A stretch of 29,177 nucleotides of DNA from Microbacteriaceae bacterium (GTDB taxonomy: Bacteria > Actinomycetota > Actinomycetes > Actinomycetales > Microbacteriaceae), in contig JAKONM010000267.1 of the NCBI GenBank assembly GCA_022701925.1, positions 1-29,177 on the forward strand, read 5' to 3'. Position numbers and translations under genes: made by a program. The stretch's first letter is position 1, and each line of letters begins with the position of its first letter. The notes below the pieces were generated by a model. That model saw only the letters and a program-made list of their open reading frames with translations, was not told the DNA's origin and did not search any database. Below, piece after piece: positions 22,148-29,177 of this stretch.

Positions 22148-23340
22148 TGGGCGGTCGCCGCTCCGTCGACGAGCACGCCGCGCTGGTGGCGCGGCTGGTG
22201 CGCCCGGCGCTGGCGGCGCGGACGTCCGAGCGGGCGCCGCTGGCCGACGCGCTCGGCCGGGTGCTGGCCGAGCCGGTCGCGGCGGGCGGTCCGCTGCCGC
22301 CGTTCCGCAACTCGCAGATGGACGGCTACGCGGCCCGCGCGGCCGATCTGGCCGACGCGCCGATGGTGCTGCTGGTCGACGGCGTGGTGCCGGCCGCGGC
22401 GGGACGCCCGCCGGAGCTGGTGCCCGGGCGGCTGCAGAAGGTGATGACGGGGGCTCCGCTGCCGGCGGGCGCCGACTGCGTCGTGCCCGTGGAACGCACG
22501 GCGACGACGCCGACGGGCGTCCGGGTGGACGTCGCGCCCGCGGCGGGCGACTTCGTCCGCGAGGCCGGCAGCGACGCCGCGGAGGGCGTGGTGCTCGTGC
22601 CCGCCGGCGTCCGGCTCGCCGCGCGGCACCTGGCCGCGGCCGCGGCGGGCGGCGCAGCCGCGGTCCAGGTGGTGCGCCGGGTCCGGGTGGCCGTGATCGC
22701 GACGGGGGCGGAGGTCGTGCCTCCTGGCGTCCCGCTGCGCTTCGGGGAGGTGCACGACGTGAACGGCACCGCGCTGGCGGCGCTGGTGCGCGAGCAGGAC
22801 GCCGACCCCGTGCTGGTCGCGCTGACCGCGGACGACGCCGGCGAGTTCGACGGGCGGCTGCGGCAGGCGGTCGCGGAGGCGGACCTGGTCGTGACCGCCG
22901 GGGGCGTGTCGCAGGGCGACTTCGAGGTGGTGCGGCAGGTGCTCGAGCCGCTGGGGGCCGAGGTCGTGGAGGTCGCGATGCAGCCGGGCGGGCCGCAGGG
23001 CACCGCGGCGGTCGACGGCGTGCCGATCGTCTGCTTCCCCGGCAACCCCGTCTCCGCGCAGGTCTCGTTCGCCGTCTTCCTGCGCCCCCTGCTGCGCGAG
23101 GCGGCCGGCCTGCCCGCGGTCGCGCCCCGCGAGGCGGTGCTGGCGGAACCGGTGCTCCGCTCCCCCGCGGGCCGGCGCCAGTGGCTGCGCGGCGTGCTGG
23201 AGGGGGACGCGGTGCGGCCGATGGGCGGCCCGGGCTCCCACCTGGTCGCCGCGATGGCCGCCTCGGACGTGCTGATCGACGTGCCGGCGGAGGCGACCGC
23301 GCTGCCGGCCGGCATCGCGGTGCAGGTGCTGCCGCTCTGA
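22147..23340 (+). CDS. moeA: Molybdopterin molybdenumtransferase MoeA
   Basis: MoeA inserts molybdate into adenylated molybdopterin. The 397-residue protein shows the full order of signatures: PPFRNSQMDGYA (52-62), KVMTGAPLPAGADCVVPVE (98-116), VAVIATGAEVV (181-191), the MPT-binding motif TAGGVSQGDF (250-259), MQPGGPQG (278-285) and CFPGNPVSAQVSF (296-308), then a C-terminal beta domain. Its start shares one base with the upstream stop. It is the second gene of the plus-strand Moco unit and is followed 34 nt later by moaC-mogA. Confidence 0.95.
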   Translation: MGGRRSVDEHAALVARLVRPALAARTSERAPLADALGRVLAEPVAAGGPLPPFRNSQMDGYAARAADLADAPMVLLVDGVVPAAAGRPPELVPGRLQKVMTGAPLPAGADCVVPVERTATTPTGVRVDVAPAAGDFVREAGSDAAEGVVLVPAGVRLAARHLAAAAAGGAAAVQVVRRVRVAVIATGAEVVPPGVPLRFGEVHDVNGTALAALVREQDADPVLVALTADDAGEFDGRLRQAVAEADLVVTAGGVSQGDFEVVRQVLEPLGAEVVEVAMQPGGPQGTAAVDGVPIVCFPGNPVSAQVSFAVFLRPLLREAAGLPAVAPREAVLAEPVLRSPAGRRQWLRGVLEGDAVRPMGGPGSHLVAAMAASDVLIDVPAEATALPAGIAVQVLPL

Positions 23341-23362
23341 GCCGGGCCGCGCGGACGCCGGG

Positions 23363-23368
23363 GAGAAT
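23363..23368 (+). promoter_or_regulatory. Possible internal -10 element before moaC-mogA
   Basis: GAGAAT matches TANNNT at positions 2 and 6 and ends exactly 7 nt before ATG 23375. The same motif includes GGGGAGAA, so a weak Shine-Dalgarno role is the alternative. Confidence 0.3.
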
Positions 23369-23374
23369 GGACGC

Positions 23375-24382
23375 ATGAGCGACTCCCTCTCCCATCTGGA
23401 TGCGGACGGCCGCGCCCGGATGGTCGACGTCGGCGCCAAGGCGGAGACGCGCCGCGAGGCCCTGGCCGCCGGCCGGCTGGTCACGACGGCGCAGGTCGTG
23501 CGCCTCCTGGTCGCGGACGGGCTGCCGAAGGCCGACGGCCTGGCCACGGCCCGCATCGCCGGCATCGCGGGCGCGAAGCGCACCAGCGACCTGATCCCCC
23601 TGTGCCACCCGCTGCCCGTCGAGCGGGTCGCGGTGGACCTGATCCCCGAGCACGACTCGGTGCGCATCGAGGCCCGCGTCGCGACCACGGGCCGCACCGG
23701 GGTCGAGATGGAGGCGCTGACCGCGGTCGCCGTCGCCGGCCTGACGCTGCACGACATGGTGAAGGCGGTCGACCCCGCAGCCGTGCTGACGGACGTGCGG
23801 CTGCTCGAGAAGACGGGCGGCAAGCGCGGGCACTGGACGCGCGACGCGGGCGAGGCCGCCGACGTCCCGGGCCCGCGCGCGGGCGGCGCGCGCGTGCTGG
23901 TCGTCTCCACCGGGGCGGCGGCCGGCACCCGTCAGGACACGACCGGGCCCCGCATCGTCGAGTGGCTGCGGGCGCAGGGCCTCGAGACGCCGGACGCCGG
24001 AGTCGCCGCCGACGCCGACGTCGCCGGCGCGCTGCGGGCCGCGCTGGCGGACGGGCCGGACGTGCTGATCACGACCGGCGGCACCGGCCCGAGCCCGACC
24101 GACCGGACCCCGGAGGCCACCGCGGCCGTGCTCGACCGGCCGCTGCCCGGGATCGCGGAGGCGCTGCGTGCGCGGGCGGGCACCCCGACGGCGGCGCTCG
24201 GCCGCGGGCTCGCCGGGCTGGCGTCCGGCACGGTCGTGGTGAACCTGCCCGGCTCCTCCGGCGGCGTGGACGACGGGCTGACGGTGCTCGCCGACCTGCT
24301 GCCCCACCTGCTGCGCCAGGTGCGCGGCGCCGCCGACCACGAGCACGGGGCGCACCAGTCGACGCCCCACCCCCTGCCGTGA
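23375..24382 (+). CDS. moaC: Bifunctional MoaC-MogA/MoaB Moco protein
   Basis: This is a two-domain fusion of 335 residues. The N-terminal MoaC domain (1-158) forms cyclic pyranopterin monophosphate with MoaA; it shows MVDVGAK, LIPLCHPLP (73-81), the Lys of GLPKADG and the catalytic segment HDMVKAVD (Asp127, Lys130). The C-terminal MogA/MoaB domain (about 170-320) adenylates molybdopterin; it shows TTGGTGPSPTDRTPEAT (233-249) and LPGSSGG (291-297). The linker is about 15 residues. The tail is His/Pro-rich. Its stop overlaps the moaE start as GTGA. Confidence 0.94.
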   Translation: MSDSLSHLDADGRARMVDVGAKAETRREALAAGRLVTTAQVVRLLVADGLPKADGLATARIAGIAGAKRTSDLIPLCHPLPVERVAVDLIPEHDSVRIEARVATTGRTGVEMEALTAVAVAGLTLHDMVKAVDPAAVLTDVRLLEKTGGKRGHWTRDAGEAADVPGPRAGGARVLVVSTGAAAGTRQDTTGPRIVEWLRAQGLETPDAGVAADADVAGALRAALADGPDVLITTGGTGPSPTDRTPEATAAVLDRPLPGIAEALRARAGTPTAALGRGLAGLASGTVVVNLPGSSGGVDDGLTVLADLLPHLLRQVRGAADHEHGAHQSTPHPLP

Positions 24383-24792
24383 CGGTCGCGCTGGCGCTCG
24401 TCACCGAGCAGGTCATCGACGCCGACGCCGTGGAGGCGGCGGTGCTCTCCCGGGCGGACGGCGCGCTCGTCACCTTCCGCGGCGTCATCCGCGACCATGA
24501 CGGCGGGCACGGCGTCGAGCGGCTGGACTACTCCGCGCACCCCGACGCGCAGGCGTTCCTGCACGACGTGTGCGCCGCGGTCGCGCAGCGGACCGGGCTG
24601 GCCGTGGCGGCCGTGCACCGCGTCGGCACGCTCGGCATCGGCGACGTGGCGCTGGTCGCCGCGGTCGCCGCCCCGCACCGGGCGGAGGCGTTCGCGGCGT
24701 GCGGCGAGCTGGTCGACGCCATCAAGGCCGGCGTCCCCATCTGGAAGCGCCAGCACGGCACCGACGGCACCACCGAGTGGGTGGGGCTGTAG
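24379..24792 (+). CDS. moaE: Molybdopterin synthase catalytic subunit MoaE
   Basis: MoaE joins sulfur from thiocarboxylated MoaD to cPMP to make molybdopterin. The 137-residue protein has the family core: TFRGVIRDHDGGHGVERLDYSAH, VHRVGTLGIGDVALVAAVAAPHRAEAF and the active-site Lys pair in DAIKAGVPIWKRQ (Lys116, Lys123). The usual Glu after PIWK-x is Gln here. The GTG at 24379 overlaps the moaC-mogA stop, so the genes are coupled. It ends with TAG and faces moaD across a hairpin. Confidence 0.93.
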   Translation: MTVALALVTEQVIDADAVEAAVLSRADGALVTFRGVIRDHDGGHGVERLDYSAHPDAQAFLHDVCAAVAQRTGLAVAAVHRVGTLGIGDVALVAAVAAPHRAEAFAACGELVDAIKAGVPIWKRQHGTDGTTEWVGL

Positions 24793-24861
24793 CCGCCCCG
24801 GTCGAACACCTCCACGTCGCCTTGCAGCGGCTGCCGCTCCTCCGCAGCCGCATCCTCCGCC

Positions 24862-24902
24862 GATCAGGAGTTCCGGGCCCTCGGGCGGCAGATCTCCTGA
24901 TC
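24862..24902. terminator. Inverted repeat between convergent moaE and moaD
   Basis: GATCAGGAG (24862-24870) and CTCCTGATC (24894-24902) are perfect 9-bp complements around a 23-nt GC-rich loop. The position between two convergent stops suggests a shared terminator, but the loop is long and no U-run follows. Confidence 0.45.
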
Positions 24903-24921
24903 CGCGCGGGATGCGGGCGGG

Positions 24922-25170
24922 TCAGCCGCCGGCGAAGGGCGGCAGCACGTCGACCCGGGACCGCAGCGGGCGTGCCGGGTCGCGGGTGACCGTGCCGTCG
25001 ACCAGCAGGCTGCCCGTGTCGAGCACCCGCTGCATCGCCGCGCCGTAGCGCTCGCCCAGCCAGGCGCGCAGCGCGCCCGCGGTGGGCTCGACGGTCACCT
25101 GCTCCTCCGCGCGGCCCGCCGCCTCCTGCGCCGCCGCGAAGTAGCGCACCAGCACCGTCACCTCAGCCAC
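24922..25170 (-). CDS. moaD: Molybdopterin synthase sulfur carrier subunit MoaD
   Basis: This is a ubiquitin-like sulfur carrier of 82 residues. It opens VTVLVRYFAAAQEAAG, has the middle ALRAWLGERYG, and ends LPPFAGG; the C-terminal Gly-Gly is the site of adenylation and thiocarboxylation by the MoeZ-like enzyme. GTG 25170 lies within the end of moaA (8-nt overlap), so it is coupled to moaA. It is the expected partner of MoaE, encoded convergently. Confidence 0.93.
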   Translation of the reverse strand: MAEVTVLVRYFAAAQEAAGRAEEQVTVEPTAGALRAWLGERYGAAMQRVLDTGSLLVDGTVTRDPARPLRSRVDVLPPFAGG

Positions 25171-26221
25171 CGATGGCCCCCATCGACCGTTCCGGCCGCT
25201 GGAACCCGGCCGCGTCCATGCCGTGCCCCGCCTGCTTGCCCCACATCGCGGTGCGCCAGGCGACGGCGAGCGCCTCGTCGTCGGCGCCACCGCGCAGCAG
25301 GGGCGCCAGGGGCGTCTCGTCGTCGCCGAACAGGCACGGGGCGACGGAGCCGGTGGCGGTCAGCCGCGTCCGGTCGCATTCGGCGCAGAAGGATCGGGTG
25401 ACGCTGGCGATGACGCCGACGGTCGCACCGGTGCCGGCGACGCGCCACAGCTCGGCGGGCGCGGAGGGGTCCTCGCGGTCGATCGGCTCCAGCACGAACC
25501 GCCGCCCGAGCACCGCGAGCAGCTCCTCGGCGTCGATCAGCGCCTCCCTGCTCCAGACGCCGTCGGCGTCCAGCGGCATCTGCTCGATGAAGCGCAGGTG
25601 CACCCCGGCGTCGATCGACCAGGCCAGCAGGTCGGCGGCGCCCGCCAGGGTCTCGCGCATCAGCACCGCGTTGACCTTGACCGGGTCGAGCCCGGCCGCC
25701 CGCGCCGCCCGGATGCCGTCGAGCACGGCGGGCAGCCGGTCGCGCCGGGTCAGGCGCGCGAAGTGCTCGCGGTCCACGGTGTCCAGCGAGATGTTCACGC
25801 GCCCGAGGCCGGCGGCCAGCAGGGCGGGCAGCCGCTTGTCGAGCCCGATGCCGTTCGTCGTCAGCGCGATCGCGAGGCCGGGCGCGGCGGCGCGGGTCGC
25901 GGCCAGGATCTCGGCGAGGTCGGCGCGCATCAGCGGCTCGCCGCCGGTGAACCGCACCTCGCGCACGCCCAGGCGGTGGTGGGCGATGCCCGCGAGGCGG
26001 CCGATCTCGGCGGGCGTCAGCAGGGCGTCCCGGGCGATCGCCGGCAGCCCCTCCTCGGGCATGCAGTACGTGCAGCGCAGCGAGCACTTCTCGGTCACGG
26101 AGATGCGCAGGTCCCGCGCGGTGCGGCCGAAGCGGTCCAGCAGGTCGGCTCCCGCGGGCCGGTCGCTCACGTCGACGACGGCGGGCAGCCGCAGCGGCGT
26201 CCCGATGTTCACTGCCGTCAC
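25163..26221 (-). CDS. moaA: GTP 3',8-cyclase MoaA (radical SAM)
   Basis: MoaA performs the first Moco step from GTP with MoaC. The 352-residue protein has the radical-SAM cluster motif CSLRCTYC (Cys46, Cys50, Cys53), the SAM-binding TGGEP (92-96), and the C-terminal second cluster FCAECDRTRLTATGSVAPC (Cys279, Cys282, Cys296). It ends with Gly-Gly (MGAIGG), the conserved tail required for activity in known MoaA. GTG 26221 follows GAGGGTGGGG; an internal GTG nine bases later is an alternative. It is divergent from the sulfite-oxidase-like gene and leads a two-gene unit with moaD. Confidence 0.95.
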   Translation of the reverse strand: MTAVNIGTPLRLPAVVDVSDRPAGADLLDRFGRTARDLRISVTEKCSLRCTYCMPEEGLPAIARDALLTPAEIGRLAGIAHHRLGVREVRFTGGEPLMRADLAEILAATRAAAPGLAIALTTNGIGLDKRLPALLAAGLGRVNISLDTVDREHFARLTRRDRLPAVLDGIRAARAAGLDPVKVNAVLMRETLAGAADLLAWSIDAGVHLRFIEQMPLDADGVWSREALIDAEELLAVLGRRFVLEPIDREDPSAPAELWRVAGTGATVGVIASVTRSFCAECDRTRLTATGSVAPCLFGDDETPLAPLLRGGADDEALAVAWRTAMWGKQAGHGMDAAGFQRPERSMGAIGG

Positions 26222-26288
26222 CGCCCCACCCTCGCACAGCGCGTGGACGGCACCTGCCCCGCCGGCCGCATCCGCACCCGTGGCAGCA

Positions 26289-26299
26289 TGGGAGTCCCA
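26289..26299. repeat. Short palindrome in the moaA/oxidoreductase divergent region
   Basis: TGGGA-G-TCCCA is a 5-1-5 inverted repeat 17 nt before the oxidoreductase start. The overlapping CAGCAT (26284-26289) could serve as a plus-strand -10. An operator role is speculative. Confidence 0.25.
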
Positions 26300-26315
26300 G
26301 CAGAACGGAGCGCCG

Positions 26316-26915
26316 ATGGCCGTCTTCTCCCCCGGCTTCCGCGGCCGCCGCCGCCCGGTGAACCCCGCCCTGCCGCCCGGCCAGTACGAGGAGCAGGGCT
26401 TCCCCGTGCTGACCGCCGGGCCGACGCAGCGCATCCGCACGGCGGAGTGGAGGCTCACCCTGTCGACCGGCATGGGCGAGGAGCGCACCTGGGACTGGGC
26501 GCAGCTGATGGACCTGGGGCCGGAGCGCATCGACACCGACCTGCACTGCGTCACCAGCTGGTCGAAGTTCGGCACGACCGGGCGGGGCGTGTCCGTCGAC
26601 CGCCTGCTGAAGGGCGTGGAGACGGACGCCCGGTACGTGATGGCCGGCAGCTACGGCGGCTACACGACGAACCTGCCGCTGGAGGACCTGACGGGCGGCA
26701 AGGCCTGGATCGCCTTCGAGTACGACGGCCAGCCCCTCGCCGCGGAGCACGGCGGGCCCGCCCGCCTGCTGGTGCCGCACCTGTACCTGTAGAAGAGCGC
26801 GAAGTGGGTGAACTCGCTGCGCCTGATGCAGCACGACCGCGAGGGGTTCTGGGAGTCGCTCGGCTACCACTCGCAAGGCGACCCGTGGCAGGAGCAGCGC
26901 TATCGCAGCGCATGA
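26316..26915 (+). pseudogene. Sulfite-oxidase-like molybdoenzyme interrupted by TAG
   Basis: This frame encodes a 199-codon sulfite oxidase-like oxidoreductase (molybdopterin-binding fold). It opens MAVFSPGFRGRR. The Mo-ligand Cys78 is in HCVTSWSKFG, and the pterin-binding segment includes GSYGGYTTNLPLED. Codon 159 (26790-26792) is TAG, directly after LLVPHLYL. The same frame then continues KSAKWVNSLRLM...GFWESLGYHSQGDPWQEQRY to TGA at 26913. The family reads LYxWKSAKWV, so Trp TGG has become TAG. Without read-through the product stops at 158 residues and loses the conserved C-terminal 41. It sits beside the Moco genes and just before an FAD reductase, its probable electron partner. A sequencing error, a pseudogene, or suppression are all possible. 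Confidence 0.85.
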
Positions 26916-26937
26916 CCCGAACCGCTGGACGCCCGCG

Positions 26938-27639
26938 GTGCTGGTGCAGGAGGTCCGCGAGTCGGCGACCGCCCGCAGCCTGCGCTTCGACGCCCCGCTG
27001 CTCGGGCCCTCGCTGGCCGGGCAGCACGTCGACGTCCGGCTGACCGCGGAGGACGGCTACACCGCGCAGCGCTCCTACTCCCTCTCCTCCGCGGCGGGCG
27101 CGCAGCCGATCGAGCTGACCGTGGAGCGGTTCGACGACGGCGAGGTGTCGCCCTACCTGGTCGACGGCCTGGCGGTCGGGGAGGCCGTGGAGGTGCGCGG
27201 TCCGATCGGCGGCTGGCTGGTCTGGCGCCCGGAGGCCGGCGAGGCCCCCGTGCAGCTGATCGCGGGCGGCTCGGGCGTCGCACCGCTGATGGCGATGCTG
27301 CGCACCCGGCGGGCCCTCGGGTCGCGGCGCCCCTTCCGGCTGCTCTACGCGGTCACCGATCCGCAGCGGATGTACTACCGGGACGAGCTGGCCGCGATGG
27401 CCGACGACGGGGTGCAGGTCGACCTGCACTGGTCGCGGCGCGCGCCCGAGGGGTCGCCGGCGCGACCGGGGCGGCTCACCGCCGACGACGTCGTGCGCCT
27501 GACGGTGCCCGCCGAACAGGCTCCGCAGGTGTTCGTCTGCGGCCCGACCGGGTTCGTCGAGACGGTCTCGGCGGCGCTGGTCGATGCGGGGCACCCGGAG
27601 GAGCGGGTGCGGCTGGAGCGCTTCGGCCCCACCTCCTGA
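26938..27639 (+). CDS. FAD/NAD(P)-binding ferredoxin reductase-like protein
   Basis: This is a soluble flavin reductase of about 233 residues without a 2Fe-2S domain. The FAD-binding barrel contains RSYSLSSA (45-52), the NAD(P)-binding domain starts with GGSGVAPLMAM (110-120), and CGPTGFVETV lies near the end. It probably delivers electrons to or from the adjacent molybdoenzyme. GTG 26938 is the first standard start. In frame upstream, the residues HDPNRWTPA look like real protein, as relatives have Trp there. The only possible start before them is ATC at 26902, 7 nt after AGGAG, echoing the prepilin. If ATC or a lost ATG is the start, the protein gains 12 residues and overlaps the upstream gene by 14 nt. 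Confidence 0.85.
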   Translation: MLVQEVRESATARSLRFDAPLLGPSLAGQHVDVRLTAEDGYTAQRSYSLSSAAGAQPIELTVERFDDGEVSPYLVDGLAVGEAVEVRGPIGGWLVWRPEAGEAPVQLIAGGSGVAPLMAMLRTRRALGSRRPFRLLYAVTDPQRMYYRDELAAMADDGVQVDLHWSRRAPEGSPARPGRLTADDVVRLTVPAEQAPQVFVCGPTGFVETVSAALVDAGHPEERVRLERFGPTS

Positions 27640-27751
27640 GGCCCGGGTCTGCACGCAGGATCGCATCCGACCGGCGCGCCACGCCGCGATCCAGCGTCCT
27701 CCCCCGCACTCTGGGGCCGATCGGCGACCGCCGCACGCGCCGGGGCGTGCC

Positions 27752-27757
27752 TACCAT
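27752..27757 (+). promoter_or_regulatory. -10 element of the secreted nuclease-like gene
   Basis: TACCAT fits TANNNT, with a predicted start near 27764 and a leader of about 27 nt containing the Shine-Dalgarno GGGGGGAA before ATG 27791. The other 110 nt of this intergenic region show nothing I can support. Confidence 0.45.
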
Positions 27758-27790
27758 CGGGGCGTCGCAGTCGTTCTGGGGGGAATCGCC

Positions 27791-29177
27791 ATGCGCAACC
27801 AGCTCTTCCGTGCGCCTGGCCGCACCCTGCTCGTCGCCGCGGTCGCCGCCGGTCTGGCGCTGACCGGCGCCGCCGTTCCGGCCACCGCCGCACCGGCCGC
27901 TCCGAGCGCCGGCGGTCCCGCCGTGCGGGTGGTCGCGGGCGACCGCATGGTCACCGCCGCGTGGGCGAAGGTGGCCGGCGCCACCGGCTACACGCTGCGC
28001 ATCGGCACCGACCGGTCGCTGAAGAAGGCGCGGACCGTGACGACCACGAAGCGGGTCGTCCGCGTGCGCGGGCTGAAGAACGGCAAGGCCTACTTCCTGG
28101 GCGTGACGCCCGCGAACGCCCGGACCACGATCGCCGCAGTCACGCCGAAGGTCCGGGTGGTTCGCGCGGTCGCGACGCCCGGCGTGCCGATCCCGGTCGC
28201 CGGCGTCACCGCCGTGCCCGGTCCGCTGGTCGACCAGGTCACCGTCACGTGGCGCGGCGGCGGCCGCGCCAGCAAGGTCGCCGTGATCGCCGGCTCGAAC
28301 GTCATCACCGATCAGCGCAGCTTCAACTCCGGCTGGGTGCCCGCCACGACCCGGTCGGTCACCATCACGGTGCCGCCGGCGCTGAAGCCCTTCCTCGGCG
28401 CCGGCTCCGGCAACCCGGTGTGGGTGAAGGTCGTGCAGTCGAACAGCGCGTCGAAGGCGTTCGGTGCCTACTACTCCTACGACCGCAAGTACCGCCCGTC
28501 GCCCGTGGGCACGTGGGCGTTCGCCAAGGCGGAGCCGGCGCCCGCCGCGGTCACGAAGCTGAAGGTCGCCGAGCTCAACATCCAGAGCTTCGGCGCCACC
28601 GGGTCCTACTCCAAGGACAACCAGTGGGCGGCCCGCGCCCCCCGCGTCGCGGACTACATCGACCTGGCCGACCCCGACGTGCTGACCACCGCCGAGCTCG
28701 CCACGAACCTCACGGTGTCGTGCAGCAACAGCGAGAAGTACGACCCCTACCGCTGCGCGCCGCACACGCAGGTCGCCGACCTGGCCAAGCGCCTCGACCG
28801 CCTGAAGCTGGCCGGCACCGACGCCTACGCCCGCATCATGGATCAGATGCGCACGTACGCGAAGTGGAACGGGCGCGCGACGAACGGCGCGCACGTCTTC
28901 TACGACCCGGCCAAGGCGACCCTGCTGGACCACGGCTACTTCTCGCCGGCCCTCGCGCCGTCGCAGTCGTTCAAGAACGTGGTCGGGCTGGGCGTCTCGA
29001 ACTGGGACGGCCGCAACGCGATCGGCCCGGACCGCTGGGTCTCGTGGGCCAGGCTGCGCACCGTCGACGGCGGCCGCGAGTTCTTCGTGGTCGCCGCGCA
29101 CCTGCCCGTGGGCGGTGCGGCCGCGGTCGTCGAGGCCCGTCGCGAGGAGGCCCAGAAGCTCGTCGCCGCGATCGACG
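27791..29177 (+). CDS. Secreted FnIII plus endonuclease/exonuclease/phosphatase protein, 3' end missing
   Basis: The frame is open for 462 codons from ATG 27791 and leaves the window. A Sec signal peptide covers about residues 1-36 (ending ATAAPAA). A fibronectin type III-like domain follows (about 44-115, VTAAWAKVAGATGYTLRIG), then a second beta domain (about 135-235). From about residue 256 an EEP-type phosphodiesterase domain begins: KLKVAELNIQSFG with the metal-site Asn, DVLTTAELATN with a Glu at 302 where the family has Glu, and FVVAAHLPVGG with a His near the window end. It may be an extracellular nuclease or phosphodiesterase; the catalytic C-terminus is not visible. Confidence 0.85.
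   Translation, partial: MRNQLFRAPGRTLLVAAVAAGLALTGAAVPATAAPAAPSAGGPAVRVVAGDRMVTAAWAKVAGATGYTLRIGTDRSLKKARTVTTTKRVVRVRGLKNGKAYFLGVTPANARTTIAAVTPKVRVVRAVATPGVPIPVAGVTAVPGPLVDQVTVTWRGGGRASKVAVIAGSNVITDQRSFNSGWVPATTRSVTITVPPALKPFLGAGSGNPVWVKVVQSNSASKAFGAYYSYDRKYRPSPVGTWAFAKAEPAPAAVTKLKVAELNIQSFGATGSYSKDNQWAARAPRVADYIDLADPDVLTTAELATNLTVSCSNSEKYDPYRCAPHTQVADLAKRLDRLKLAGTDAYARIMDQMRTYAKWNGRATNGAHVFYDPAKATLLDHGYFSPALAPSQSFKNVVGLGVSNWDGRNAIGPDRWVSWARLRTVDGGREFFVVAAHLPVGGAAAVVEARREEAQKLVAAID

Noticed and set aside
20879..24370. Minus-strand open frame of 1163 codons
   Set aside because: It lies opposite moeZ, moeA and moaC-mogA, which have full family signatures. Its product is Arg/Ala/Pro/Gly-rich with no domain, as expected for an antisense shadow in GC-rich DNA.
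1..29177. Reassignment of TAG as a sense codon across the genome
   Set aside because: TAG ends at least four intact genes here (at 4735, the SDR gene at 13363, modC at 18101 and moaE at 24792) at the expected family lengths.

Overview
The window is about 29 kb of very GC-rich DNA with dense coding and strongly GC-biased third codon positions. It has many GTG starts, 4-nt ATGA/GTGA gene overlaps, an ECF sigma/RskA-like anti-sigma pair, a class F sortase and fused molybdenum-cofactor (Moco) genes. Together these point to an actinomycete chromosome, probably Micrococcales and possibly Microbacteriaceae (inference from gene families). There are no insertion sequences, integrases or CRISPR arrays, and no gene-free stretch above 300 bases.

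Region by region. Positions 1-7300 hold small accessory genes: a partial unknown gene, a GNAT acetyltransferase, an unknown protein, a minus-strand pair (TmrB-like P-loop NTPase and StrB-like phosphotransferase), a plus-strand trio (HAD hydrolase, methyltransferase, HAD hydrolase), an MdtG-like MFS exporter, a peptidase E-like hydrolase and a phage-type small protein. Positions 7300-9000 hold an orphan type IV prepilin-like protein and a DUF6518-like membrane protein. Positions 9100-12422 hold a TetR regulator followed by an MMPL/RND exporter. An esterase and a YghA-type dehydrogenase follow on the minus strand. Positions 14463-17213 form a cell-envelope unit: DUF4397 surface protein, class F sortase, ECF sigma factor, RskA-like anti-sigma factor. 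Then come a strong hairpin terminator, tRNA-Glu(CTC) and a UlaG-like metallo-hydrolase.

Positions 18101-26915 are a nearly self-contained molybdenum island. A minus-strand operon (HTH-TOBE protein, ModA, ModB, ModC) imports molybdate. A plus-strand set encodes a MoeB/ThiF-rhodanese fusion, MoeA, a MoaC-MogA fusion and MoaE. A minus-strand pair encodes MoaA and MoaD. The set covers GTP to cPMP, molybdopterin, adenylation and Mo insertion. The adjacent client enzyme is a sulfite-oxidase-like oxidoreductase followed by an FAD/NAD reductase. The window ends inside a secreted FnIII plus endonuclease/exonuclease/phosphatase protein.

The most striking feature is a set of single-base lesions in otherwise intact genes. 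The MMPL exporter and the sulfite-oxidase-like enzyme each carry an in-frame TAG exactly where their families have Trp (TGG). The prepilin, and perhaps the FAD reductase, have ATC where a Shine-Dalgarno-spaced ATG would be expected. Because TAG also ends at least four ordinary genes here, global recoding is unlikely. Recent mutation, sequencing error or amber suppression are the live explanations. A second pattern is a group of genes whose start codon lies exactly 7 nt after the end of a TANNNT-like -10 element, which suggests leaderless mRNAs.
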